In this document: positions 14,423 through 23,745 of the stretch, piece after piece
Layout of the letters: each line of letters starts with the position of its first letter
Numbering within the stretch: position 1 is the first letter of the stretch
Origin: UBA1351 sp963677625
GTDB taxonomy: Bacteria; Bacillota; Clostridia; Lachnospirales; Vallitaleaceae
Direction: 5' to 3'
Assembly (NCBI GenBank): GCA_963677625.2
Contig: CAXXSW010000007.1
Coordinates: 248,001 to 312,000 of the forward strand
Length of the DNA stretch: 64,000 nt
Translations under genes and position numbers: made by a program
Notes under the pieces: generated by a model
Database searches by the model: none
What the model was told of the DNA's origin: nothing
The model's input: the letters and a program-made list of their open reading frames with translations, nothing else

Positions 14423-15397
14423 TTACTCTTCTTGGTTTTTTAGCTTCTCTCTCTTCTTTCGAAATTCAACAATAGGTAAATCACCTGGTATAAGCAGTTC
14501 CTCCATACGAAGTTCTGTTTTCTTTGGTATCTGGGTCAAGACAACCCTCCGGTCTTCGTGAAGTATTTTAAGATTAAAAAGATTGCTTAATCCTGTAATT
14601 ATTGGGCCCAATAAAGGAAGTGTCATAAAATTCTGATAAAATCTAAGATATAATTTTGTATGGCTATCATCAATCGGAACAAAGGCTATAAAGATACGGA
14701 CCTTATCAGAAATACAGTTTTGCCATAAATGAGGAACAAGATACTGAAGATGAAAAAATCTTTCATATTCTGTAATTTCACCCGCTTTCATAGCTAGTGT
14801 CCTTCCGTCATCTGGAACATTATGAACATAGAAAGTCATCAAATCATCTTTCCATTCAACTACAGGTCCATGAACAAGACTTTTCTTTCCTCTACCAATA
14901 GTTTTCTTGTGAACGAATGGTAGATGCACAACATCAAGCTGGTTCTCAATAGCTCTGGTGTAGTGAACATCCCAGACTTCAGATCTAGTCTGATACAAAT
15001 ACCCTTCTTTCAATTCTTCAAAAAAAGGAATCATTGGTTTATTTTCATCTAATGGATCACCGTACCATAACCAAATAAAGCCATATGCTTCCTCGACCCA
15101 ATAACTATGAACTTTATATCGTTTCTCAACAATTGCAGCCTTTCCATTAGCTGGAATTAATGTCACCTTTCCCCTGCCATCATACAAGAATCCATGAAAA
15201 GGACATTCTATTTGATGATCAACCCGACATCCAAGTGACAGACTGGCTCCTCGATGGCAACATTGATCATAAATACATTGAATCTGACCAGCATCGTCCC
15301 TCCACAAGACAAGTTTTTCATTCATGCGAGTAACGCCTAGGGGCTTTTGTTTAACTTCTTTACTCTCCAATATGGCATACCACTGATTCTTAATCAT
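14423..15397 (-). CDS. Rieske non-heme iron oxygenase, alpha-subunit type
   Basis: A 324-residue protein. The Rieske [2Fe-2S] ligands are complete: C-x-H (QCCHRGAS, about 43-50) and C-x2-H (ECPFHGF, about 63-69). The mononuclear iron facial triad is also visible in LDVVHLPFVH (D-x2-H-x4-H, about 150-160). This matches single-component aromatic or sterol-type Rieske oxygenases. Such enzymes need O2, unexpected in an otherwise anaerobic gene set; it may serve O2 scavenging, an O2-independent reaction, or micro-oxic demethylation. ATG 15397 (AAAGG 8 bp upstream) is preferred over GTG 15406. It overlaps the upstream membrane-protein gene by 8 bp and is probably co-translated with it. Confidence 0.85.
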   Translation of the reverse strand: MIKNQWYAILESKEVKQKPLGVTRMNEKLVLWRDDAGQIQCIYDQCCHRGASLSLGCRVDHQIECPFHGFLYDGRGKVTLIPANGKAAIVEKRYKVHSYWVEEAYGFIWLWYGDPLDENKPMIPFFEELKEGYLYQTRSEVWDVHYTRAIENQLDVVHLPFVHKKTIGRGKKSLVHGPVVEWKDDLMTFYVHNVPDDGRTLAMKAGEITEYERFFHLQYLVPHLWQNCISDKVRIFIAFVPIDDSHTKLYLRFYQNFMTLPLLGPIITGLSNLFNLKILHEDRRVVLTQIPKKTELRMEELLIPGDLPIVEFRKKREKLKNQEE

Positions 15398-15731
15398 TGG
15401 TAGCACCTTTACCCTTAAAGAAACGATCCCAACTTCCTTTGCTTCCGTATAAAGCCAAGAGTATATAAATACAAGCTGTAAAAAAACCTAAAACCATCAT
15501 TCCAATAGTCCACAAGATTGACTTAAGCAAGTTTCTCTCTCTAAAGAAAATCCACATGGAAAACAATGTAAACCCTACATATAGATCAATCATCGACATA
15601 AGACCCCATGGGTTTTCCAATAGACTTTTCCCATCCTTTAAGAAATCACCATTAATAAAACCATTTAAGAGGCCTCCTGTCATAGCACCTAAACCCAGCC
15701 AAGTCAAAACTTTCGCGATTTTCATCTTCAT
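15390..15731 (-). CDS. DUF1475-like membrane protein
   Basis: A 113-residue protein with three or four membrane helices. NPWGLMSMIDLYVGFTLFSMW followed by FFRERN matches the DUF1475 pattern 'PWG-x-x-x-x-x-D-L-Y-x-G ... W-x-x-x-R-E', and a C-terminal TACIYILLALYGSKG completes it. The family has no known activity. The end of the gene overlaps the start of the Rieske oxygenase gene (ATGATTAA), so the two are co-expressed and the protein may help place or serve that enzyme at the membrane. The start follows AGAGG. Confidence 0.7.
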   Translation of the reverse strand: MKMKIAKVLTWLGLGAMTGGLLNGFINGDFLKDGKSLLENPWGLMSMIDLYVGFTLFSMWIFFRERNLLKSILWTIGMMVLGFFTACIYILLALYGSKGSWDRFFKGKGATND

Positions 15732-15907
15732 TCCGCATACCTCTATACTTTCTATGACTTAAACTATTGTCTTACGTATTGCCTCATAGAGCATTACAGT
15801 GATTAATACCTTTCACTCTATTTAGTATATATGCTTATATGAAAATTTTACTTCAAGTATTTCCTTCTGTCAACGCTAGCACTTCCAAGACACCTCACAA
15901 TTTTACA

Positions 15908-17116
15908 TTATCTATTCCTCTTCTTCTTGAACTTACCTACTTTTGTCAATCGATTGGGTAGTTTAGGTAACTTCCCTGAAGTCTTAAAAATAGCCTCTTC
16001 TTCACAGACATCAATACATTTACCACACTTGCTACAGTCAAACTCGTCAATCATATGAATATATCCGGCTTTACCGTCAATACAGTCAACTGGACATACA
16101 TCTATACAGTCACCACATCCGGTACAAGCAATAGGATCTATGTAGATGACTTCCATAGACAAACAAACACCTGCCTGGCATTCTTTTTTCTTTATATGAC
16201 TACTGAACTCATCAGCAAATTTTTTGACAGCACCAACAGCAAATAAAGAAGACCGTTGACCGACACTGCATAAACTTCCGTCAACCATGGCATCACCGAT
16301 TTCTTCAATTAAAGGCAAGGATTCTACATGTCCTTTTCCCTGTGCACTTTGCTTGGCAATTCCATATATCTGGATGAGGCCTTCTCTACAAAAAACACAT
16401 TTACCACAACTTTGATGATTGTATTTCAACATTTTCTCTTGAGTTTCATGGACAAAACATGAATCCTGAGAATAAGTTCTTATTATACCATTGGTTATTC
16501 TTGCATCTTCAAGACAAATATCAAGCTCATCAGGTAGAAGTAAATCGTATCCAACTTCAACTGCCTTTAAACCTTCTATGTTTACCAATTCACTAACTTT
16601 CATAGAAGGTTGAACTTTAGTCAGTTCTCCATCATTCCCTTGAACATAAATAACATCTTCGTATTGGCCGTCTATAACTTCGACAAGTTGTTTCATGGTT
16701 GCAATATGATGAACCACACTAGATTCTACATCACGCATATCTACAATACCTGTTTCAAGTTTTATACCGTAAATGTCAGCGGTGTCCTTCAAAAGGTCTA
16801 CGAGCTCTGGAGCATATGCTGGTATCTGAAGAATCTTTTCCTCACCGTCTATGGCTTTACACGCCAATACCAAGCCTTCCATTATTTTTTCAGGCTCATC
16901 TTTCAGGAGTTGAAGTAATACACCTTCAATGTCACTATTATCAATAGATGCAATCACCCGAACCGGCCTGCCCTCGCGATTATTAGCTACCCTATGCTCT
17001 TCCCAATATGTTGAGAGTGTATATAGTCTTTCACTATACTCACGAATACCTGATTTTCTGACTAAGTCCAGTATACCTTCTTTATTCAGCATTTCAATTT
17101 TTTCTAAACCCATCAC
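15908..17116 (-). CDS. NuoF-like iron-sulfur protein with C-terminal 2[4Fe-4S] ferredoxin domain
   Basis: A 402-residue protein. Residues 225-320 carry the NuoF C-terminal cluster motif (SCGKCVFCREG with a further Cys in GSLCSVGQ), preceded by an SLBB-like region (165-210). The C-terminus holds two ferredoxin motifs, CTGCGDCIDVCP and CSKCGKCIDVCE. The N-terminal part lacks the NuoF 'G-R-G-G-A-G-F-P' FMN-binding loop, so NADH and FMN binding by this subunit is doubtful; it looks like an electron wire. The gene is 2 bp from the preceding flavoprotein gene and surely forms a complex with it. The first start (GTG 17116) has GGAGG 7 bp upstream; ATG 17113 is also possible. Confidence 0.75.
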   Translation of the reverse strand: MMGLEKIEMLNKEGILDLVRKSGIREYSERLYTLSTYWEEHRVANNREGRPVRVIASIDNSDIEGVLLQLLKDEPEKIMEGLVLACKAIDGEEKILQIPAYAPELVDLLKDTADIYGIKLETGIVDMRDVESSVVHHIATMKQLVEVIDGQYEDVIYVQGNDGELTKVQPSMKVSELVNIEGLKAVEVGYDLLLPDELDICLEDARITNGIIRTYSQDSCFVHETQEKMLKYNHQSCGKCVFCREGLIQIYGIAKQSAQGKGHVESLPLIEEIGDAMVDGSLCSVGQRSSLFAVGAVKKFADEFSSHIKKKECQAGVCLSMEVIYIDPIACTGCGDCIDVCPVDCIDGKAGYIHMIDEFDCSKCGKCIDVCEEEAIFKTSGKLPKLPNRLTKVGKFKKKRNR

Positions 17117-17118
17117 AA

Positions 17119-19227
17119 TCAGACCTCCTCTCCTTGATCGGAATAATCACTCCATGTTTTTGCCTGTTGTATTTTCAAACGAAGATCACATTGAAGACAG
17201 CGGTCAGATTCTTGACAGGACTTTTCATGACCTAGGCCTAAATCTACAATATCAAAATTATCTTTTCTAAGCTCAACAGGTGTCAAGTTACTTTCCTGTC
17301 TTTTTTCGTATGCAAATCCTGGACATTTACCAATAAAATCATCCACTTCCTGTACTGGTGCCAAGCTTTCTTTAATATCACCATCACCACCTAAATATAT
17401 ATCAATATTCTGAGCAGCCTCTCTACCTGAGGCAATGGCTTTTACGACGGAAGTCGTACCATAGATAACATCTCCTGCTGCAAAGATCCCATCACTGGTA
17501 GTTTTAAGTTGCTTGTCCACCACAAGATAACCACGACTAGCTTCCAGAGTTTCCTCGTCCATCAACTCCGGTTTTTGACCAACTGCAAAAATAATAGTAT
17601 CAGCATATATTTTTTCCTGGGAATCTTCTTCTTTAACGATAACCGGTCGTCTGTTTTCATCAAAAGTAAAGGACTTAACCTTCATTACTTCAAGACCATC
17701 CACATGCTTATCACCTAAAATACGCTCAAAAGTTCTACCTGGATAAAGGGTAATACCTTCTTCCTGTCCTTGGTCAATTTCTTCTGTATCTGCTGGCATG
17801 TTTTCACTAGATTCCAAACAAGCCAGACTTACTTTTTTAGCACCAAGACGGACTGCTGTTCTAGCGCAGTCATAGGCTACATTCCCACCACCTAGAACGA
17901 TAACCTCTTCACCCATTCCTGTGTCCTCACCGGAGGCTGCCTTTCTCAGAAATTCCGTATTAACAAGAACACCTGGAAGGTCATTACCTTCTATTGGTAA
18001 CCTTACACCCTTGTGTCCACCAATTGTTACAAGTACTGCATCATAACTTTCTCTCAAACTTGATATGGATTCTATCCTCCTACCTAGTTCTATCTTTACA
18101 CCTGCATCACGGATGACTTCCACTTCCTCAACAATCACGCTTCTTGGTAGTCTATATTCAGGTATACCATATCGAAGCATACCTCCCGGCTCAGCCAAAG
18201 CTTCTTTAATGGTAACATCATGACCTTGCTTTCTAAGATAATAGGCGGCTGTTAGCCCTGCTGGTCCTGCACCCACAACACAAACCCGATGTCCTGTTGA
18301 TTCCAGCTGTTTTCCCTTACCTTTCCAATATAAACCTGTATCACCTTCAGCGATTTGGCGTTTGATGTTACGAATAGAAATGGCTTCATTCACTTCACCC
18401 CTATTACACTCTGCCTCACAGACATGATTACATATATGACCCAAAACACTTGGGAAAGGCACTTTTTCCCTAATTACTGCTGCTGCTTCATCGTACTTTC
18501 CTTCTTTTGCAAAACGAACGTACCTAGGAACATCTGTATGTGCAGGGCAGGCATAGGAACAGGGAACTGCTGCATCCTTTTTAGTCACTTCTGTTTCAGC
18601 TGCCTGGATCTTATCACGGATAGTTCCCGTTGGACAAACTTCTGCACAGGCACCACAGAAACGGCAATCTGCATCAGAAAGCAATTGATCATGAAGGGTT
18701 CCAACATAAGTCTCCAGTTCCTTCTTCTTATACTGAAGTACTTCAACACCCCGTAATTCATTACAAGCTCTAACACATCTTCCACAAACAATACAACGAT
18801 TCATGTCGTGTATGAACATAGGATTGGCTTCCTCGGTTTTAAAACCTTTAGTCCTTTCATGCATTCTCCCTGTCTTAGGGCCTACATATTGAATAAGCAT
18901 CTGCAACTCGCAGTTGCCATATTTAGGGCAAGAAGTACACTCAGGATGTCCTGCAAGAATCAGCTCCAATGCCAAACGACGCAAACGGATAATTTCATCA
19001 CTTTCTGTTTTTATATCCATACCATCTTTTGCTTTTAATGTACAGGATGTAACCGGCTTGTCTTGGCCTTCCAAATTAACGATACACATGCGACATGATC
19101 CCAATTCACTTAAATCGGGATGATGACACAAATGGGGTATATATATACCAGCATCTAAGGCACAATCAAGTACCCGCTTATTATCAGGTACTTGAAGTTT
19201 TCTGCCGTTGATTGTAATTACTGCCAT
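17119..19227 (-). CDS. Fusion flavoprotein: NuoG-like iron-sulfur N-terminus plus GltD-like NAD(P)H oxidoreductase
   Basis: A 702-residue protein. Residues 1-80 are a [2Fe-2S] domain (CHHPDLSELGSCRMC plus a Cys near 62). Then come a His-Cys3 [4Fe-4S] site (HPECTSCPKYGNC, about 101-113) and two ferredoxin motifs (CIVCGRCVRAC, CRFCGACAEVCP). From about 225 it is GltD-like: a twin-cluster region (CSYACPAHTDVP, CNHVCEAECNRGE), FAD site GAGPAGLTAAYYL and NAD(P)H site GGGNVAYDCA. It should pass electrons from NAD(P)H through FAD and clusters to the NuoF-like subunit, ferredoxin or the neighbouring FAD reductase. The start at ATG 19227 follows AGGAGG; the frame is open 14 codons further. Bifurcation is possible but unproven. 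Confidence 0.8.
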   Translation of the reverse strand: MAVITINGRKLQVPDNKRVLDCALDAGIYIPHLCHHPDLSELGSCRMCIVNLEGQDKPVTSCTLKAKDGMDIKTESDEIIRLRRLALELILAGHPECTSCPKYGNCELQMLIQYVGPKTGRMHERTKGFKTEEANPMFIHDMNRCIVCGRCVRACNELRGVEVLQYKKKELETYVGTLHDQLLSDADCRFCGACAEVCPTGTIRDKIQAAETEVTKKDAAVPCSYACPAHTDVPRYVRFAKEGKYDEAAAVIREKVPFPSVLGHICNHVCEAECNRGEVNEAISIRNIKRQIAEGDTGLYWKGKGKQLESTGHRVCVVGAGPAGLTAAYYLRKQGHDVTIKEALAEPGGMLRYGIPEYRLPRSVIVEEVEVIRDAGVKIELGRRIESISSLRESYDAVLVTIGGHKGVRLPIEGNDLPGVLVNTEFLRKAASGEDTGMGEEVIVLGGGNVAYDCARTAVRLGAKKVSLACLESSENMPADTEEIDQGQEEGITLYPGRTFERILGDKHVDGLEVMKVKSFTFDENRRPVIVKEEDSQEKIYADTIIFAVGQKPELMDEETLEASRGYLVVDKQLKTTSDGIFAAGDVIYGTTSVVKAIASGREAAQNIDIYLGGDGDIKESLAPVQEVDDFIGKCPGFAYEKRQESNLTPVELRKDNFDIVDLGLGHEKSCQESDRCLQCDLRLKIQQAKTWSDYSDQGEEV

Positions 19228-19296
19228 TTTTATTCCTCCTAAAATAACATCATAGGCCCTACACGTCATCTATGATCTTGTAACTTTCTACTTCAA

Positions 19297-19316
19297 AGGC
19301 AGGCTTATGCCTGCCT
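19297..19316 (-). other. Intercistronic hairpin
   Basis: AGGCAGGC / GCCTGCCT with a 4-base loop lies between the flavoprotein gene (19376) and the fusion oxidoreductase (19227). There is no strong U-run, so it may be an RNA processing or stability element rather than a full terminator. Confidence 0.5.
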
Positions 19317-19375
19317 CAATAATGTCAAACTTATTCTTCCAACTCAGCTCATATATTAAAGCAGAATATTTCTAG

Positions 19376-20821
19376 TTAGTCCTCTATATATTCCACAGCA
19401 CTCATACCTGCAAACCGTCCGGTGTTAACTGCAAATCCCATGGAATTCCCAGGTAATAAAAACATATAAGAGTCATCATAGATATTACAAGCATCTGAAC
19501 CTGCTGCATACAGTCCCGGGATAACATCAAAGTCCTTGTTCAATACTTCAGCATATTCATTGATACGAATACCACCAACTGTACCGTAACCACCAGGTCT
19601 AAACTTAGCACAATAGTATGGTGGTTTAACAATCGGTCTTAGATAACGTTTGTCTTTGAAAAACTCTTCATCAACTTCGTCACAGTAATCATTGTAGTCA
19701 TCAATGGTTTCCTCGAGAGTTTCAGGATCAATACCAGCCAGTTCTGCAAGTTCCTCAATCGTATCAGCGACAACTACATCCTTATTATTATTGTCTTTAG
19801 CCATCTGAATCCCTTCAAAGAAATCAGAAACATCCGGATTTGTTCGAACTAGACTCACATTATCTACACCATTTCTGACATAGTCCTTAACAATTGACGA
19901 GTCAACGATGGAAAAGACCACCTTATCTTTTTGATGCATGGCAACATTAGAAAGATATGTAGCATTTTGCATTTGATCTTCATTCATAACTCTTTTTCCA
20001 TGCTTATTAACCAGAAGATTCGGTTGGCTGAATACATTAGATATACTTTGGGGAAGTTCATCCATACCTTCAATAGAGGCAGCCATCTCAATTCGTACCG
20101 GTAAGCGGTCGGAACCGGCTTCCCAAGCCATCTCAAGTCCATCTCCCATTAAGCCTGGAATAGCAAAGCTAAATAGGTTTTCACCATGGTCCAAACCTGT
20201 TTCTGACTTGATCAACTTCTTATTGGCACCTGCACCTCCGGTACAAATAACTGCTGCCTTACAGGCAATCTCAATGTCTTCGCCTGACTTATCCACTGCT
20301 TTAACACCAACGACAACACCGTCTTTTTTTATAATATGTTTAGCTGGGGTCTCCATCATAAATTGGACACCTGCTTCAACTGCTGTTTCATATAAAGCTC
20401 TAACCATGAAGGATGCTGCTCTAGGTCCAATACCTTGATCTGTCTTAACAATATGCCAAGTAGCTTCAGATTTAGGGAAGTATTTAAAAGCACCTTCAAA
20501 CTCCACACCTTTATCTTCCAACCACTCGATAGTTTCAGATGATTCTTCAAAATATCGCTTGACCAATCTAGCGTCTACATTGTAATGGGTGTATTCCATA
20601 AACATGTTAAAAGCTTTTTCTACTGTAATATCAACCATCTGTTGTTTCTGGTAACGTGTTCCAATACCCAGTGGTCCCATTCCCATATTTGCTGCGCCAC
20701 CTGCTGCTGCTGTTTTTTCAAGTACTATAACACGAGCTCCATCTTCAGCCGCCTGAACTGCTGCAGCTAAACCAGAAGGTCCTGCTGCAATAACGACTAC
20801 ATCTGTTTCAAATTTTCGCAT
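19376..20821 (-). CDS. FAD-dependent oxidoreductase, fumarate reductase/ketosteroid dehydrogenase-like
   Basis: A 481-residue flavoprotein of the FAD_binding_2 family. The N-terminal dinucleotide fold reads VVVIAAGPSGLAAA with Ala in place of the first Gly of GxGxxG, then IVLEK and GGAANMG. The C-terminal FAD motif is GLYAAGSDACNIYDDSYMFLLPGNSMG. No heme or N-terminal FMN domain is fused, so it depends on external electron donors; the iron-sulfur module just downstream is the obvious candidate. Members of this family reduce activated C=C bonds or dehydrogenate ketones. It lies 36 bp from the deglycosidase alpha gene, suggesting action on the sugar ketone or on the aglycone. Substrate inferred only. 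Confidence 0.75.
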   Translation of the reverse strand: MRKFETDVVVIAAGPSGLAAAVQAAEDGARVIVLEKTAAAGGAANMGMGPLGIGTRYQKQQMVDITVEKAFNMFMEYTHYNVDARLVKRYFEESSETIEWLEDKGVEFEGAFKYFPKSEATWHIVKTDQGIGPRAASFMVRALYETAVEAGVQFMMETPAKHIIKKDGVVVGVKAVDKSGEDIEIACKAAVICTGGAGANKKLIKSETGLDHGENLFSFAIPGLMGDGLEMAWEAGSDRLPVRIEMAASIEGMDELPQSISNVFSQPNLLVNKHGKRVMNEDQMQNATYLSNVAMHQKDKVVFSIVDSSIVKDYVRNGVDNVSLVRTNPDVSDFFEGIQMAKDNNNKDVVVADTIEELAELAGIDPETLEETIDDYNDYCDEVDEEFFKDKRYLRPIVKPPYYCAKFRPGGYGTVGGIRINEYAEVLNKDFDVIPGLYAAGSDACNIYDDSYMFLLPGNSMGFAVNTGRFAGMSAVEYIED

Positions 20822-20857
20822 GATTTCACCTCATAAATTTTAATGACTCATTTTCAT

Positions 20858-21910
20858 TTAACCTTCAATAGCCCTTTTCATAGCCTCCTGATGACGTCTA
20901 ACTTGCTCAATACTATCAACTTCTAGTGCATCGTTCAAAAGACGGTTACCCTCATACTCTGTTGAAAGATAGCCCTTGTAACCTGCCTTTTTGTATGCAT
21001 CAATAATTTCTTGCAAAGGCATTGATGGCTCAATATAGTCTTCTGTTAAGTTATAACACTTAGCATGAGTATGATAGATATATTCAATATTATCAATAAC
21101 ATCTTTTGGGTCATTCCATGTGTATTGAAATGATTCGCCTGCATATCTAAAGTCCGCCTCATTGGCTCCGGCCTTCTTCAGTGCTTCCATGAGTTGAGGG
21201 AAACCGTTTGCTTCCATATATGCTTTATGAGCACGTCCCAGATTCAAATCATATTTGATTTTTGTAAAGCCTTTGTCCACCCTGCTTCTAAAAGCATCAT
21301 CGACAATCTTTACCCCTTCCTTACTTGCTCCCAGCCGAAATGCCTGTTCACGTAAAGCATCAGGAATATCATTACAAAAGATACCAAAGTCAGGCATAAA
21401 ACCAAAATGCTTGGTTCCTGTTTTTTCAATCATCTTTAGGTATCCCTCTGCCCATCCAGAGTTTAGGGAAAAAGGTGAATGAACTTCTATACAGATTTTT
21501 ACATCTTTTTGGGCAGCATATTCTAGGCTACCTTCAATAACATCTAAGGGGGTCGCTACCAAGGTCCTCAGGGTTTTAAAATCCAGTTCAGATGCAATGG
21601 AAATGTCTCTCTTCATCATATCTACTTGTTCTCTCAGTGTTAACGTCCTATTATCATAAATATGATTTTCAAGGAATGCATCATAGCAGGTCGGTTCTGT
21701 CTTATATTTTTTCATCCATCCGAACCACTGTTCTTTAAATTCATCAGTCACTAGAGGGAAATCATCCATCATCTGCTCAGCTAACAATTCGATACCTGTA
21801 GCACCCGCTTTTGACGCTTCCCTTATACAGCCTTCTAAATCTAGTTTACCTTCATAATATTCCTGTTGGTAACTGTATAATGATACACTTCGTTTAATAT
21901 CGTAACTCAT
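20858..21910 (-). CDS. C-glycoside deglycosidase alpha-like TIM-barrel protein (pair 1)
   Basis: A 350-residue sugar phosphate isomerase/epimerase-type TIM barrel (AP_endonuc_2 fold). Metal-ligand positions are visible: IELLAE near 40, CIEVHSPFS near 140, MPDFGIF near 175, THAKCYN near 282 and STEYEG near 318. In characterised C-glycoside deglycosidases (DgpC, CarB and DfgA types) such a subunit binds Mn2+ and cleaves the C-C bond of a 3-oxo-C-glucoside, together with a small DUF6379-type subunit. That partner lies 11 bp upstream here. A second, diverged copy (23746-24795) is in the same operon. General epimerase activity is the alternative; the DUF6379 pairing favours deglycosidase. Confidence 0.75.
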   Translation of the reverse strand: MSYDIKRSVSLYSYQQEYYEGKLDLEGCIREASKAGATGIELLAEQMMDDFPLVTDEFKEQWFGWMKKYKTEPTCYDAFLENHIYDNRTLTLREQVDMMKRDISIASELDFKTLRTLVATPLDVIEGSLEYAAQKDVKICIEVHSPFSLNSGWAEGYLKMIEKTGTKHFGFMPDFGIFCNDIPDALREQAFRLGASKEGVKIVDDAFRSRVDKGFTKIKYDLNLGRAHKAYMEANGFPQLMEALKKAGANEADFRYAGESFQYTWNDPKDVIDNIEYIYHTHAKCYNLTEDYIEPSMPLQEIIDAYKKAGYKGYLSTEYEGNRLLNDALEVDSIEQVRRHQEAMKRAIEG

Positions 21911-21921
21911 CTTGGGACCTC

Positions 21922-22308
21922 CTATATCTCAAAATCAAACTCACCGGAATAAACAAGTATATGGGGCATGTAGGATGGTGCAATAGTTTGAGTACACTTA
22001 ATATGATGCTTACCCTTTTCAAGTCCGCCTTCAGTGACCACCGTCACCTTAGCATATTGGCCAAAAAGCCAACGATTGCTGATGACTGTTCTCATCTCCT
22101 CAAGGGTAAAAGTTTCCCCGTTGACTGTGAAACGAATTGCTTCCCTATCATACTGGACTCCATCCACTTCAACCTCAATATTCCTGATTATGGATAAGGT
22201 TATACCACGATAATATTGTATTTTCATCTCAAACTCGAAGCCAACGATTTGACCGTTTTCTTCTATATTAGTAAATCCTTCAGGATTGTACATCTGCTTT
22301 GGAAACAT
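21922..22308 (-). CDS. C-glycoside deglycosidase beta-like subunit, DUF6379 (pair 1)
   Basis: A 128-residue beta-rich protein matching the DUF6379 layout: 'VGFEFEMKIQYYRGITLSII' (about 22-41), a mid-part 'VEVDGVQYDREAIRFTVNG' (46-64) and 'KGKHHIKCTQTI' near 98-109. In the known C-deglycosidases this small subunit packs on the TIM-barrel subunit and completes the active site; it has no activity alone. Gene order beta-alpha is the same as in the second pair (25262-23746). The start ATG follows GAGGAG. The protein is 26 residues shorter than its paralogue, mainly at the N- and C-termini, hinting at different substrates. Confidence 0.72.
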   Translation of the reverse strand: MFPKQMYNPEGFTNIEENGQIVGFEFEMKIQYYRGITLSIIRNIEVEVDGVQYDREAIRFTVNGETFTLEEMRTVISNRWLFGQYAKVTVVTEGGLEKGKHHIKCTQTIAPSYMPHILVYSGEFDFEI

Positions 22309-22391
22309 GTGAAAGCTCCTCTCTGTAACTTCAATATTCGTTTTTCCGGTTCAAATGATTACAGTATAACCTCTTCACCGATTTTATCTGA

Positions 22392-23504
22392 TTATAATAT
22401 GACTTCTTTACCGGTTTCAGCTGATTTATAAATAGCTTCCAAAATTTGGGTCACAACAAAAGCTTGTTCCGGTTTTACCAAAGGTTGTGTATCATTCAAT
22501 ATTGCATTCATCCATTGTTCCTGTTCTTTTACACCTTCAGCTGAAGCTCCACCCTCAAAGAAGTCTACGATACCAGCAGGGGAAATATTTTTTTCCATTA
22601 ATTGATTATGTTCAACCAAGTTATAGACTAATTCATCTTTTGGATATGACCCACCATGATGAATTTCTGCACCTGCCTTAGTTCCACAAAGTGTTGTAGA
22701 CGCTTCCATAGATTTTAGTATATTTAATGCCCATGAAGCTTCCAGATAAACAGTCGAGCCATCTTCCATCTTAATCAATCCAAAGGCAGAGTCTTCAACT
22801 TCAAATGTTTCCGGATCCCAAGGCCCGAAAACGTTACCAGCAGGACCGTCTTCTTGACGTCCTAATTTATAAAATACCTGACCAGTAACAGAAACAGGTT
22901 TATAATTATCCATCATCCAAAGGGTAATATCCAAAGCATGCGTTCCGATATCAATAAGTGGTCCGCCACCTTGTAAAGCTTTGTTAGGGAAAACACCCCA
23001 AGTAGGTACAGCACGACGTCGAAGGGCATGTGCTTTAGCAAAATAAATTTCTCCTAATTCTCCTGCTTCACAAGAAGCATGAAGATGTGTCGTATCTTCT
23101 CTAAATCTATTTTGATAGCCAATGGTAAATTTCTTACCGGATTTCTTCCAAGCATCCATCATCTTTTGAGCATCAGCAACATCATGAGCCATTGGTTTCT
23201 CACACATAACGTGTTTACCAGCTTCAAAAGAAGCAACAGTTATTGGGCAATGGGCAACATTTGGTGTACAAACATGAACCACATCAAAGTCCACATCCTT
23301 ATCTGCAAGCATTTTTTTATAATCTGTATACACTCTCGCATCTTGAGTACCAAAATCTTTAGCTGCTTTAACAGCCCTTTCTTCAATAATGTCACAAAAA
23401 GCTACAATTTCTGCTTTGTCCTTATTCGCCTTTAGGGAGGGCATATGTTTTTGATTAGCTATACCACCACATCCTACAATTGCTACTCGTACTTTTTTAC
23501 TCAT
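22392..23504 (-). CDS. Gfo/Idh/MocA oxidoreductase, likely glycoside 3-dehydrogenase
   Basis: A 370-residue NAD(P)-dependent sugar oxidoreductase. The Rossmann motif is VAIVGCGGIANQKHMPSL (6-23). The EKP motif is CEKPMAH (about 99-105), and a GGGPLIDIGTHALD segment (about 180-193) holds the Gly-Gly-Asp-His catalytic pattern. In puerarin-type C-glycoside breakdown an enzyme of this family (DgpA type) first oxidises the glucose C3 hydroxyl; the ketone then permits C-C cleavage by the alpha/beta enzyme. Its position between the two alpha/beta pairs fits that role well. Inositol or other sugar dehydrogenase activity remains possible. The start follows AAAGGAG. Confidence 0.8.
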   Translation of the reverse strand: MSKKVRVAIVGCGGIANQKHMPSLKANKDKAEIVAFCDIIEERAVKAAKDFGTQDARVYTDYKKMLADKDVDFDVVHVCTPNVAHCPITVASFEAGKHVMCEKPMAHDVADAQKMMDAWKKSGKKFTIGYQNRFREDTTHLHASCEAGELGEIYFAKAHALRRRAVPTWGVFPNKALQGGGPLIDIGTHALDITLWMMDNYKPVSVTGQVFYKLGRQEDGPAGNVFGPWDPETFEVEDSAFGLIKMEDGSTVYLEASWALNILKSMEASTTLCGTKAGAEIHHGGSYPKDELVYNLVEHNQLMEKNISPAGIVDFFEGGASAEGVKEQEQWMNAILNDTQPLVKPEQAFVVTQILEAIYKSAETGKEVIL

Positions 23505-23676
23505 TTCTTTTCTCCTTTTATACTTATTTTTTTATCTTTATCATTCTCTTCTTTAACAAATAATATCTTCTTAATTTATTCTATAGAAAAAGTTGTATTT
23601 TGCCTTGTATCTTTTTGATAAGAAAAGCTTGTATTTTTGTCAATCATCTCGGGTCCAGCTTTTCAACAAAACGAGT

Positions 23677-23710
23677 CAAGGACAAAAAACATATGTATTT
23701 TCTGTCCTTG
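23677..23710 (-). other. Hairpin downstream of the second alpha gene
   Basis: CAAGGACA (23677-23684) and TGTCCTTG (23703-23710) are exact inverted repeats, with an A/T-rich pairing centre around ACATATGT. It lies in the 240-bp gap between the alpha-2 gene and the Gfo/Idh gene and may act as a partial terminator that splits the operon. The rest of the gap holds no gene. Confidence 0.5.
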
Positions 23711-23745
23711 GTGTCTAGCTCTGTCTATTGTGTATCAAAAGATAA

